NCBI GenBank assembly: GCA_900541495.1
Contig: UQKC01000037.1
Coordinates: forward strand, 1-24,460
Length of the DNA stretch: 24,460 bases
Source: an uncultured Ruminococcus sp.
GTDB taxonomy: Bacteria > Bacillota > Clostridia > Oscillospirales > Ruminococcaceae
Direction of reading: 5' to 3'
In this document: piece after piece, positions 14,768-21,916 of the stretch
Numbering within the stretch: the stretch's first letter is position 1
Layout: each line of letters starts with the position of its first letter
The notes under the pieces: model-generated
The model's database searches: none
Told to the model about the DNA's origin: nothing
Seen by the model: the letters and a program-made list of their open reading frames with translations, nothing else
Program-made: the position numbers and the translations under genes

Positions 14768-15544
14768 TTGGCAAGAATTTATCCGCTGTTTTCTTCGAGC
14801 AAGGGCAACTCTACATACATCGGGAACAAACAGCAGGGGATACTTATAGATGACGGCGTTTCGTTTTCTCGGCTGAAAAAAGCTTTTGAGGTGAACGAAC
14901 TGCCGCTCGAAGCGATAAAAGCGGTGTTCATCACGCACGAACACTCCGACCACACAAAGGGACTTTCGGTGCTGACGAAGAAGCTCCATGTTCCCGTTTA
15001 TGCGCAGGCTTACACGCTGGATATTCTCATGGGCAGCGGCTTCATCAACAGCGAGGGCTGCGAGATGAAAGACTTCGAGGAGATATGCGGAATGAAAATT
15101 TCCTGTTTCCCGACTTCGCACGACACAAAGGAATCCTGCGGCTACAAGATCGAATTCGAGGACGGAAAGCGCTGTGCTGTCTGCACTGACCTCGGCTATG
15201 TTTCGCCTATCGTTGAGGAAAGTCTGCTCGGACTTGATGTTGTGCTTATCGAGGCGAATTACGATGTCGAAATGCTTCGCAACGGTCGGTATGACTACTA
15301 TCTGAAAACGAGAATTTTCTCCAAAAACGGGCATCTTTCCAATGATGACTGCGGCGACTTTGCGCGAAAGCTTGTGGAAAGCGGCACGACAAAGCTTATC
15401 CTCGGGCATCTTTCGCAGGATAACAACACGCCCGAGATCGCCGCTGAAACGGTAGTCCGTCACCTTGACGGCTTTGTTCGCAACAGCGATTACATACTGA
15501 GTGTTGCGCCCGTCGAAACAAGCGGCGGCTTCATTGCATTCTAA
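14768..15544 (+). CDS. walJ: MBL-fold metallo-hydrolase, WalJ/YycJ family
   Basis: 258 aa from a TTG start, chosen because CGGAGGG lies 8 nt upstream and the family N-terminus (x-x-PLFSSSKGNSTYI) starts there. The metallo-beta-lactamase motif HEHSDH (57-62) binds the two metals. FPTSHDTKESCGYKIE (about 116), CTDLGYVS and ILGHLSQDNNTPE supply further ligands. In Bacillus, YycJ/WalJ belongs to the wal region and resembles DNA exonucleases linked to cell-wall and replication phenotypes. Its substrate is not settled. rlmH is the next gene, the same neighbour seen near the wal operon in Bacillus, but no walRK is present here. Confidence 0.85.
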   Translation: MARIYPLFSSSKGNSTYIGNKQQGILIDDGVSFSRLKKAFEVNELPLEAIKAVFITHEHSDHTKGLSVLTKKLHVPVYAQAYTLDILMGSGFINSEGCEMKDFEEICGMKISCFPTSHDTKESCGYKIEFEDGKRCAVCTDLGYVSPIVEESLLGLDVVLIEANYDVEMLRNGRYDYYLKTRIFSKNGHLSNDDCGDFARKLVESGTTKLILGHLSQDNNTPEIAAETVVRHLDGFVRNSDYILSVAPVETSGGFIAF

Positions 15545-15590
15545 GCGGCGGGGCTTCCCCGCGGCAAGTTCGGCGGGGAAGCCCCGCCGC
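15545..15590 (+). terminator. GC-rich 16-bp hairpin at the walJ stop codon
   Basis: GCGGCGGGGCTTCCCC (15545-15560) and GGGGAAGCCCCGCCGC (15575-15590) form a perfect stem with a 14-nt loop. It starts directly after the TAA. There is no T tail, so termination is uncertain. It arises from an inverted fragment of the 118-bp repeat facing a full copy. Confidence 0.5.
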
Positions 15591-15691
15591 AAGTTCGCGC
15601 CACGCTCCGCTTTGCTTCGCTCGTTTTGTGAGGAAATGAAGTTATGGTCGCGAAGAGGGTTGGTTTAAAAGCTTTATAGTTCAAATTTGAA
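15575..15691 (+). repeat. 118-bp repeat family, copy C1
   Basis: GGGGAAGCCCCGCC, then AAGTTCGCGCCACGCTCCGC, TTTGCTTCGCTCGTTTTGTG, AGGAAATGAAGTTATGGTCG and CGAAGAGGGTT. The GAAG core at 15578 recurs at 15695 (period 117). Confidence 0.8.
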
Positions 15692-15790
15692 GGGGAAGCT
15701 CCGCGGCAAGTTTACGTCACGCTCCGCTTTGCTTCGCTCGTTTTGTGAGGAAATGAATTTATGGTCGCGAAGAGGGTTTGGCTGACAGCC
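15692..15790 (+). repeat. 118-bp repeat family, copy C2
   Basis: Second tandem unit, nearly identical to C1 over CACGCTCCGCTTTGCTTCGC and GTGAGGAAATGAATTTATGG. It ends in GAGGGTTTGGCTGACAGCC just before the rlmH ribosome site. C1 and C2 resemble each other more than the B copies, so this pair is a recent duplication or is homogenised. Confidence 0.8.
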
Positions 15791-15825
15791 TGACAGCGCA
15801 GCTTCCCTGCTAAGGAGTACAACTT

Positions 15826-16314
15826 ATGTTGAATGTAAATATAATCACGGTCGGAAAGCTCAAAGAGGGCTATCTCCGCGATGCTTCGGCGGAATACAGC
15901 AAGCGGCTCTCGGCGTTTTGCAAGCTCAATATAGTTGAGCTTGCGGAAAGCAGACTTCCCGACAATCCGTCCGAAAAAGAGATAAGTGCGGCGCTTTCCA
16001 ACGAGGGAAAGGCTATTTCACAATTACTCTCAGGAAATAGCTGCTACAATATTGCAATGTGTATAGAAGGTAAACAGCTCCCGTCGGTGAAATTTGCGGA
16101 AAAGCTGCAGAGCGTGTCAGCGTATGAGGGCAAAAGCACGGTCAATATCGTTATTGGAAGTTCATTCGGCATCGCGCCCGAGGTAAAGGCTCTCGCCGAC
16201 CTGCGGCTCTCGATGTCGGAAATGACGTTTCCTCACCAGCTTGCGCGTATAATGCTTCTTGAACAGCTTTACCGTGCGTTTCAGATAAACGCAGGCGGAA
16301 AATATCATAAATAA
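15826..16314 (+). CDS. rlmH: 23S rRNA (pseudouridine1915-N3)-methyltransferase
   Basis: 162 aa, start preceded by AAGGAG with 8 nt spacing. RlmH (YbeA/SPOUT family) methylates N3 of pseudouridine 1915 in helix 69 of 23S rRNA as a knotted dimer using SAM. Family landmarks: N-terminal NIITVGKLKEGYLRDASAEYSKRL, the SAM-knot segment FVIGSSFG-type VNIVIGSSFGIAPEV (about 106-120), LRLSMSEMTFPHQLARIMLLEQLYRAFQI, and the C-terminal GGKYHK, which is nearly invariant. The length is typical. walJ lies upstream across about 280 nt of tandem repeats, so the two genes may still share a transcript. Confidence 0.95.
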   Translation: MLNVNIITVGKLKEGYLRDASAEYSKRLSAFCKLNIVELAESRLPDNPSEKEISAALSNEGKAISQLLSGNSCYNIAMCIEGKQLPSVKFAEKLQSVSAYEGKSTVNIVIGSSFGIAPEVKALADLRLSMSEMTFPHQLARIMLLEQLYRAFQINAGGKYHK

Positions 16315-16317
16315 ATT

Positions 16318-16336
16318 CGAAATTATTTATATTCCG
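16318..16336 (+). repeat. 3'-end repeat (AATTATTT-TTCCG family), copy 4
   Basis: CGAAATTATTTATATTCCG lies 3 nt after the rlmH stop. Like the other copies it follows a gene's 3' end. Confidence 0.5.
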
Positions 16337-16346
16337 CAAAATTAAG

Positions 16347-16427
16347 TTAGGAAAAAGCTGATTAAAGTGAAGCGTTCGTTTTGCCATTTTGAGAAATGGC
16401 AAAAACGTATTAATCAGCGTTTCCTTA
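16347..16427. repeat. TTAGGAAA/GCTGATTAA palindromic element, copy 2 (complete)
   Basis: 81 bp. TTAGGAAAAAGCTGATTAA pairs with TTAATCAGCGTTTCCTTA at the ends. The middle forms a second stem, CGTTTTGCCATTT / AAATGGCAAAAACG. The whole element is one long hairpin. The copy at 24343 is the same over its first 60 or so bases. Confidence 0.75.
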
Positions 16428-16433
16428 GATACT

Positions 16434-16459
16434 GTATGAAACAGTTTTCTGTTTCATAC
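16434..16459. terminator. 11-bp perfect hairpin downstream of rlmH
   Basis: GTATGAAACAG, loop TTTT, CTGTTTCATAC. There is no T tail. It sits between the palindromic element and the next terminator. Confidence 0.4.
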
Positions 16460-16483
16460 TATAGGAAGTTTACAAAATAAAGA

Positions 16484-16531
16484 AATGCCCCTATTTTCAT
16501 TGGATAAAAGTCCTTTGAAAATAGGGGCATT
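16484..16531. terminator. Terminator between convergent rlmH and CE2 esterase
   Basis: A 16-bp perfect stem, AATGCCCCTATTTTCA / TGAAAATAGGGGCATT, with a 16-nt loop. On the minus strand it is followed by TCTTTATTTTG, so it mainly ends the CE2 transcript. TTGAAAATAGGGG also occurs at about 60-72 downstream of the SpoIID gene. Confidence 0.75.
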
Positions 16532-16592
16532 CGTTATTGTATAAACGCTTTGCGGCGTAATAATACGGGGTTAAACTAATTCCGAATTCAAC

Positions 16593-17768
16593 TTACTCCC
16601 AGCCCATAGATTCCTTGATCTTTTCAACGAGCTTATCGGAAGCCTTTTCGTGGGTCTTTTCGCTTGGGTGCCAGTCAGCGGCAATGCCGTCCTCGTTCAT
16701 ATTCTGCTGGTCGAACATGAGCCAGTCAACATTCGTATCGCCCGTTTCTTCGCTGTAATCGCGGAGAGCAAGCTCTACATAAGGATAGAGGTTCTGTCCC
16801 ATGATGCCGAGTGTGCCGATGATCTTTGCGTTCGGGTTATTTTCGCGGATAGTCTTTACGAATTCAACATAGTGCGATCTGTAATCTTCGCACTTTTCTT
16901 CCTGATTCTTGCAGTAGCTGTCGTCGTTCGTACCGAGGTTGATAACGATCACATCGGGTTCGTGCTTGGTGAAATCCCAGTCGAGTGCAAGCGGATCAAA
17001 CTCGTCATTCTTGCTCCAAGTATAGCCGAGGTGTGTATAGTAAGGCGGAACAAGCTGTGTGAGGACTTTCTTTCCGTCGCCCGAGTAGCCCGAGATGATG
17101 CCGTGACCGCTGAATGAAACAAGACTGTAGTCAGCGTCAAGCTTTTCTGCTGTTTTATAAGCATACGCTTTTGTGCAGTCCTCGGTCTTGGTTGAGAAGT
17201 GGTGATCCTTGTCCTCGTCGTCAACGCCGTAGCCGCAGGTGATAGAGTCACCGATGAATTCGATATAGCGTGACTTGTTCTCGGCAGGCTTTTCGTCCTT
17301 GCCGTTGATAGTGATATCGCTGATAGCGTATGTAGACATCGGCGATTCGGAGAGCTTCACGATCTTGACATCGTTCTGCTGTTCGGTATCGCTGATCTTG
17401 ACATTGATAGTCTTTGTCTTTTTGTCTATCATTTCATCAGCCTTGCGCTCACCGTTAACATATACCGCAACGCGAGCCTGATTGTCTGCCGATGCAGGGT
17501 TGCTGCTGTTTGTGTCGCCCTCGATAGTTACGGTGACTTCCGTTCCCGTGAATGTGAATTCTGCGCCCGAGCCGCTCAATGCGCAGTAGATCTTTCCATT
17601 ATTATAGTATGTTCTTCCAAGCTGCTTGAAATTCTCCTCGTTAAGTTCGATCGACTTCACCGCTGCTTCCTCCTCTTTAACTTCCTTATTTGCCGCTGAC
17701 GAATCAGCACAGCCTGCCATTACTGACGCTATCAAAAGCGCAGGCAGTATAGCCGCTAATTTTTTCAT
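16593..17768 (-). CDS. SGNH-fold acetyl esterase lipoprotein, CE2-like
   Basis: 391 aa from the ATG that opens the lipoprotein signal (MKKLAAILPALLIASVMAGC, Cys20), with AAAGGA 9 nt upstream. A longer frame to 17849 overlaps the upstream gene and is rejected. After a short linker, a beta-sandwich domain (about 38-157: FTGTEVTVTIEGD, ARVAVYVNGERKADEM) leads into the SGNH domain: block I IEFIGDSITCGYG with Ser175, GTND (279-282), and DWHPS..TH with His367. This two-domain layout is that of CE2 acetyl xylan/mannan esterases. It should remove acetyl groups from hemicellulose at the cell surface. The CE4 gene upstream on the same strand is 16 nt away, so they form one operon. Confidence 0.88.
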   Translation of the reverse strand: MKKLAAILPALLIASVMAGCADSSAANKEVKEEEAAVKSIELNEENFKQLGRTYYNNGKIYCALSGSGAEFTFTGTEVTVTIEGDTNSSNPASADNQARVAVYVNGERKADEMIDKKTKTINVKISDTEQQNDVKIVKLSESPMSTYAISDITINGKDEKPAENKSRYIEFIGDSITCGYGVDDEDKDHHFSTKTEDCTKAYAYKTAEKLDADYSLVSFSGHGIISGYSGDGKKVLTQLVPPYYTHLGYTWSKNDEFDPLALDWDFTKHEPDVIVINLGTNDDSYCKNQEEKCEDYRSHYVEFVKTIRENNPNAKIIGTLGIMGQNLYPYVELALRDYSEETGDTNVDWLMFDQQNMNEDGIAADWHPSEKTHEKASDKLVEKIKESMGWE

Positions 17769-17784
17769 AGCTTTAAGTCCTTTC

Positions 17785-18411
17785 TTAATACTCCGTTGTC
17801 TGTGAGGTAAACGAATAAACGATACCCTTTTTCGGCACGACCTTTGCACGGTCGAAAAGCTCCGAAACGGTCACGAATTCATACTCCTTTTTGAGTTCGG
17901 GAATGATGATGTCGAGCGCTTCGACGGTCTGAATATTTCCGCTCATATCGTGCAGAAGTATTACTGCGCCGTCCTTTATCTGACCGAGAATTTTCTCCGC
18001 GCGCTGCTGCGCCGTTACCTCGGACAGCCAGTCCTCCGCACCGATGCCTGCGATGAATGTAAGGTCGATGTTCTCATACATTTTCTCGCTGACCGCGATA
18101 TACGGCGGACGGAAAAATCTCGGTTCTTTTCCCGTGATGTGCTTTATCTCGGACGAAGTGAATTCGATCTCCGCACGAATTTCTTCTGCCGAAAGCTCGG
18201 GCATTGCCGAATGTGTCCTTGAATGGTTGTTTATTTCACAGCCCATATCAAAAGCCTGCCTGACTACCTTTGCGGATTCCTCATTTATATTGTTTCCGAC
18301 AAGAAAAAATGAAGCGATAACTCCGTGTTTTTTCAGTTTTTCAAGCACGAGCGGAGTCGTATCCGTGTTCGGACCGTCATCAAAGGTAAGCGCGCAAAGC
18401 TTTTTATCCAT
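17785..18411 (-). CDS. Polysaccharide deacetylase (CE4/NodB domain)
   Basis: 208 aa, just a NodB domain, start preceded by GGGGGGAGAG. Metal-dependent CE4 enzymes remove N- or O-acetyl groups from chitin, peptidoglycan or xylan. Motifs: TFDDGPN (9-15, Asp11 catalytic base, Asp12 metal ligand), HSRTH (His63 and His67, metal), RPPY (101-104), and LLHD with His154. There is no signal peptide or membrane segment, and the promoter position rules out a longer N-terminus, so the protein appears cytosolic. That is unusual for a peptidoglycan deacetylase and fits action on imported acetylated oligosaccharides. First gene of the operon with the CE2 esterase. Confidence 0.87.
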   Translation of the reverse strand: MDKKLCALTFDDGPNTDTTPLVLEKLKKHGVIASFFLVGNNINEESAKVVRQAFDMGCEINNHSRTHSAMPELSAEEIRAEIEFTSSEIKHITGKEPRFFRPPYIAVSEKMYENIDLTFIAGIGAEDWLSEVTAQQRAEKILGQIKDGAVILLHDMSGNIQTVEALDIIIPELKKEYEFVTVSELFDRAKVVPKKGIVYSFTSQTTEY

Positions 18412-18482
18412 AACTCTCCCCCCTAAAGTTTTTATGCCGTTGATTTTAAAAAAGTGACAGATTTTTTTAACGGATATTATTA

Positions 18483-18511
18483 ATTATAGCATTAATGCAC
18501 AGTTTTGTCAA
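18483..18511 (-). promoter_or_regulatory. Perfect-consensus promoter for the CE4-CE2 operon
   Basis: On the minus strand TTGACA (18506-18511), a 17-bp spacer, and TATAAT (18483-18488). Both hexamers are perfect. It implies strong basal transcription unless repressed. Confidence 0.85.
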
Positions 18512-18546
18512 TCGGAGATATTTCATAATTAATCCATAAATTAACC

Positions 18547-18575
18547 TTGAATTGCCGCTTAAAATGGATTATAGT
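18547..18575 (+). promoter_or_regulatory. Promoter for the GH51 arabinofuranosidase gene
   Basis: TTGAAT (18547-18552), a 17-bp spacer, and TATAGT (18570-18575). It is back to back with the CE4 promoter: the two -35 boxes are only 35 nt apart, so one regulator could control both. TTGTACCAACAA at 18574-18585 overlaps the likely start site and may be an operator-like dyad (TTG ... CAA). Confidence 0.75.
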
Positions 18576-18609
18576 TGTACCAACAATTCAATTTATGGGG
18601 GAAACTTCT

Positions 18610-20088
18610 ATGAAAAAATTAACTATGACCCTTACGGGCAAGACCAAGAGCCATATCAACCGCGAGATATACGGTCACTTCTCCGAACATCTCGGACGCT
18701 GCATTTATAACGGCATCTACGTCGGCGAGGATTCATCTATCCCGAACACGAACGGCGTAAGAAATGACATTATCAAAGCACTTAAAGATATAAAAATACC
18801 CGTTCTCCGCTGGCCGGGCGGCTGCTTTGCCGATGAATACCACTGGAAAGACGGCATCGGCGACAAGAGCCAACGCAAAAAGATGATAAACACCAACTGG
18901 GGTCATGTTACCGAGGACAACAGCTTCGGCACACACGAATTTATGAACCTTTGCGAGGAGCTCGAATGTGAGCCTTACATTGCGGGAAACCTTGGCAGCG
19001 GCACAGTTCAGGAGCTTGCCGAGTGGGTCGAATATATGACCTTTGACGGCGTTTCGCCAATGGCAGAACTTCGCCGAAAGAACGGCAGGGAAAAGCCTTG
19101 GCACCTCAAATACCTCGGCATCGGCAACGAAAGCTGGGGCTGCGGCGGCTCGATGCGCCCCGAATATTACGCCGATGAATACCGCCGTTATCAGAGCTTC
19201 TGCAAGAATTACAGCGGCAATGAGCTTTACAAGGTTGCCTGCGGTCCGAACTCGTCCGACTACAACTGGACGGAGGTGCTTATGAACCAACTCGGCGAAT
19301 GGCACACAAAGGCAATTTCACTTCATTACTACACCGTTCCGAGTGGCGATTGGAGCAAAAAGGGCGATGCAGTTGACTTCACCGATGAAGAATATTACCG
19401 CACAATAAAATCGACTCTCTTTATGGAGGAACTTGTCACAAAGCACGATGAGATTATGACAAAATACGATCCCGAACATAAGATCGGGCTCATCGTTGAC
19501 GAGTGGGGCTGCTGGTTCGATGTTGAGAAGGGTACAAACCCGGGCTTCCTCTATCAGCAGAATACAATGCGTGATGCTCTCGTTGCCGCAATAAACCTCA
19601 ATATTTTCAATGAACACTCCGACCGTGTCGTTATGGCGAATATCGCACAGGCTGTCAACGTTCTGCAGGCTGTTATCCTCACCGAGGGCGAAAAAATGGT
19701 TCTCACGCCTACATATTATGTGTTTAAAATGTATCGCGAGCATCAGGACGCAGAGCTTCTCGAAAGCCGCCTTGAAAACGCTCAGACGGGTATGGACGGC
19801 TGCAAGATCCCTGTCGTTTCGCACTCCGCATCGGTCAATAAGAACGGCGATGTTCTCGTCACTTTCTCAAACTGCTCGCTTGACGAGGACTATGAGATAG
19901 AGATCAACGGCGCAGGTGCAGGATCCGTTTCGGGCGAAATTCTCACCGCCGAAATTCACGCTTACAACGGCTTTGACGGCGAAGAAAATGTTGCACCGAA
20001 GGCTTATGACGGCTTTAAGCAGGACGGCGAAAAGCTCACAGTCGTTCTCCCGAAGTGCAGCGTGGTTTCACTTACTCTGAAGAAGTAA
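18610..20088 (+). CDS. GH51 alpha-L-arabinofuranosidase
   Basis: 492 aa from the ATG after ATGGGGGAAA (ribosome site). An in-frame ATG at 18547 coincides with the -35 box and is rejected. The retaining GH51 enzyme cleaves terminal arabinofuranosyl groups from arabinoxylan or arabinan oligosaccharides. Landmarks: IYGHFSEHLGRCIYNGIYVG near the N-terminus, VLRWPGGCFADEYHWKDGIG, YLGIGNESWGCGG with acid/base Glu174, SLHYYTVP, and GLIVDEWGCWFD with nucleophile Glu298. The C-terminal part is the usual beta-sandwich. There is no signal peptide, so it acts on imported oligosaccharides. A small Cys-rich gene starts 1 nt after its stop. Confidence 0.95.
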   Translation: MKKLTMTLTGKTKSHINREIYGHFSEHLGRCIYNGIYVGEDSSIPNTNGVRNDIIKALKDIKIPVLRWPGGCFADEYHWKDGIGDKSQRKKMINTNWGHVTEDNSFGTHEFMNLCEELECEPYIAGNLGSGTVQELAEWVEYMTFDGVSPMAELRRKNGREKPWHLKYLGIGNESWGCGGSMRPEYYADEYRRYQSFCKNYSGNELYKVACGPNSSDYNWTEVLMNQLGEWHTKAISLHYYTVPSGDWSKKGDAVDFTDEEYYRTIKSTLFMEELVTKHDEIMTKYDPEHKIGLIVDEWGCWFDVEKGTNPGFLYQQNTMRDALVAAINLNIFNEHSDRVVMANIAQAVNVLQAVILTEGEKMVLTPTYYVFKMYREHQDAELLESRLENAQTGMDGCKIPVVSHSASVNKNGDVLVTFSNCSLDEDYEIEINGAGAGSVSGEILTAEIHAYNGFDGEENVAPKAYDGFKQDGEKLTVVLPKCSVVSLTLKK

Positions 20089-20089
20089 A

Positions 20090-20344
20090 ATGGGCAAAAA
20101 ATTCTGCAAGCGCTGTCTTCTTGACGAACTCGACTATGACGAAACATACGAGGACATAAAGCGCTATATAAAAGATTTTCCCGAGGAAAAGCGCGTTTCG
20201 GGCGAGGTCTATTCGGAAAGGCTGAGCGTGTGCAAAGCGTGTTCGGAGCTTGAAAGCGGGATATGCCGAAAATGCGGCTGTTTCGTGGAGCTCCGCGCGC
20301 TGAAAAAGGGAATGTACTGCGCCTCGGAAGAGAAAAAATGGTGA
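20090..20344 (+). CDS. Small Cys-rich protein (DUF6171-like)
   Basis: 84 aa. The ATG is one base past the GH51 stop, so translation is coupled to it. It has eight cysteines: C6-x2-C9, C48-x2-C51, C59-x2-C62-x-C64 and C77, arranged as two zinc-ribbon or rubredoxin-like knuckles. The N-terminus GKKFCKRCLLDELD and the middle VCKACSELESGICRKCGCFVELRA match my memory of the DUF6171 family, which is uncharacterised. It is likely a metal-binding cytosolic protein. It ends just before a 27-bp hairpin. Confidence 0.75.
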   Translation: MGKKFCKRCLLDELDYDETYEDIKRYIKDFPEEKRVSGEVYSERLSVCKACSELESGICRKCGCFVELRALKKGMYCASEEKKW

Positions 20345-20382
20345 CCTTAAGTAGTTAATGAAAAAGTGTCGTTAGAAAATGA

Positions 20383-20440
20383 TGCGAAGCCAAGTAGCCG
20401 GTCGAGCTGTGCTCAGCTCGACCGGCTGCTTGGCTTCGCA
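20383..20440. repeat. 27-bp near-perfect inverted repeat between convergent genes
   Basis: The arms TGCGAAGCCAAGTAGCCGGT (continuing CGAGCTG) and their complement differ at one position that forms a G-T wobble in RNA. The loop is TGCT. It lacks a T tail. It sits between the 84-aa gene and the enoyl reductase, so it may stop both transcripts. Its right arm shares 16 nt with 8867-8882. Confidence 0.8.
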
Positions 20441-20478
20441 GTTTTCGAAATATGTTAGCTTTGCTTTAATTCCGAATT

Positions 20479-21660
20479 TTATTCAAGGCTTTCTATCGGC
20501 ATAACGGTATTGACATCGGCATCGTAGTCAACTCCGTCAACATCAAAGCCGAAAAGTTCGGAGAAGTCGTGCTGATAGCCTGCGATATCTGCACACTCGT
20601 TAAGGTTCTCGGTGGAGATATCATTCCAGAGCTTGGTTACCTTTTCCTGAATTTCAGGCTGCATTTCGAGGTCGTCCATACGAATACGCTTCTCGCTGTC
20701 GGTCGGGACAGGCTTGCCGCTGTAAAGCTTCTGTGCGAAAAGTCGCTGCATCTGCTCGATACAGCCCTCGTGGTTTCCGGCTTCTTTCATTACTTTGAAG
20801 AGGATAGAGATATAGAGCGGAACTATCGGGATCGCGGAGCTTGACTGTGTAACGAGGGCCTTGTTTACGGAAACATAAGCCTTTACGCCGTTTGAAACGT
20901 TATTTATCATTCCTGCGGTTGCGGCGAGGTGAGCCTTTGCTCTGCCGATTGAGCCGTCATAATACATCGGGTGGGTGATCTCGGGTCCGATATAGGAGTA
21001 GGCAACGGTCATTGCGCCGTCGGCGAGGACGTGTTCACGCTCCATTTGCTGTATCCAGTCGAACCAGTCTTCGCCGCCCATTACCTTAACGGTATTGTCG
21101 ATCTCTTCTTCGGTGGCAGGTTCGAGGGTGATATCGGAAATGGACATATTTCTCATATCGATAGTTTTATTCGTGTAGCTGCTTGAAGTTGTTTTGAGCA
21201 CGGAGGAAACCGTTGTGCCGTCGGGGAGGGTTCTTCTTGGAGCGGCAAGACTGTAGATAACGAGGTCAACTTTGCCGAGGTCTTTCTTGATAAGGTCGAT
21301 AACTTCGTTCTTGACAGCCTGCGAGAAAGCATCGCCGTTTACAGTTTTTGCGTAAAGTCCGTCAGCGTGAGCGAACTGTTCGAAAGCGGCGGTGTTGTAC
21401 CAGCCTGCCGAGCCTGTTTTGCTTTCCGTTCCGGGCTTATCGAAGATAACGCCGATAGTTGCGGCGTGGCAGGAAAATGCAGCGGAAATTCTTGAAGCAA
21501 GTCCGTAACCCATTGATGAGCCGATAACAAGCACTTTCTTTGCGCCGTCAACGGCAGGCTGGGACTTTACATAGTCGATCTGTGCCTTTACAGCGGCTTT
21601 GCAGCCCTCGGGGTGAGCCGTTGTGCAGATAAATCCTCTGATCTTTGGTTTTACTATCAT
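20479..21660 (-). CDS. fabV: Trans-2-enoyl-CoA/ACP reductase (FabV/Ter)
   Basis: 393 aa from the ATG after AAAGGAGAACTTTT. A longer in-frame start overlaps the promoter and is rejected. FabV/Ter enzymes reduce trans-2-enoyl-ACP or -CoA with NADH, either as the last step of fatty-acid elongation or in butyrate-type CoA pathways. Landmarks: N-terminal MIVKPKIRGFICTTAHPEGC, cofactor-binding VLVIGSSMGYGLASRI (about 43-58), LVIYSLAAPRR, DGAMTVAYSYIGPE, and the catalytic pair Tyr233-x8-Lys242. Length and motifs fit the whole family. The sequence alone does not separate the ACP (FabV) from the CoA (Ter) substrate. Monocistronic. Confidence 0.93.
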   Translation of the reverse strand: MIVKPKIRGFICTTAHPEGCKAAVKAQIDYVKSQPAVDGAKKVLVIGSSMGYGLASRISAAFSCHAATIGVIFDKPGTESKTGSAGWYNTAAFEQFAHADGLYAKTVNGDAFSQAVKNEVIDLIKKDLGKVDLVIYSLAAPRRTLPDGTTVSSVLKTTSSSYTNKTIDMRNMSISDITLEPATEEEIDNTVKVMGGEDWFDWIQQMEREHVLADGAMTVAYSYIGPEITHPMYYDGSIGRAKAHLAATAGMINNVSNGVKAYVSVNKALVTQSSSAIPIVPLYISILFKVMKEAGNHEGCIEQMQRLFAQKLYSGKPVPTDSEKRIRMDDLEMQPEIQEKVTKLWNDISTENLNECADIAGYQHDFSELFGFDVDGVDYDADVNTVMPIESLE

Positions 21661-21701
21661 AAAAGTTCTCCTTTTCGGTCGGATTGAAAAAATACATTTA
21701 T

Positions 21702-21730
21702 ATTGTAGCATTTTTTTGTGCGAAAATCAA
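21702..21730 (-). promoter_or_regulatory. Promoter for the enoyl reductase
   Basis: On the minus strand TTGATT (21725-21730), a 17-bp spacer, and TACAAT (21702-21707), preceded by TGC, an extended -10. Confidence 0.7.
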
Positions 21731-21781
21731 GGCGAAATTTGTATTTTCGGCGGTTTGAAGTCCGTTTTACAAAAGATTTTT

Positions 21782-21803
21782 TGACAAAATCTGATTTTTG
21801 TCA
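21782..21803. promoter_or_regulatory. Possible operator dyad between fabV and glgB
   Basis: TGACAAAA (21782-21789) and TTTTGTCA (21796-21803) are perfect inverted 8-mers, 6 nt apart, upstream of the glgB promoter. It could bind a dimeric regulator. Confidence 0.35.
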
Positions 21804-21831
21804 GACTTTGCGGTGAATTTACACAAAATTC

Positions 21832-21860
21832 TTGAAAATTTGCTTCAAATATAGTATAAT
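21832..21860 (+). promoter_or_regulatory. Promoter for glgB
   Basis: TTGAAA (21832-21837), a 17-bp spacer, and TATAAT (21855-21860), leaving a leader of about 50 nt. Confidence 0.8.
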
Positions 21861-21916
21861 ATTATAAAATATCGTGGAGGAAAGCGCGGAAACTTTTCTT
21901 CAAAAAGGAGATCGCT

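Noticed and set aside
10508..15790. CRISPR array from repeated units
   Set aside because: Units are about 118 bp, in pairs, without unique spacers, and no cas gene is present.
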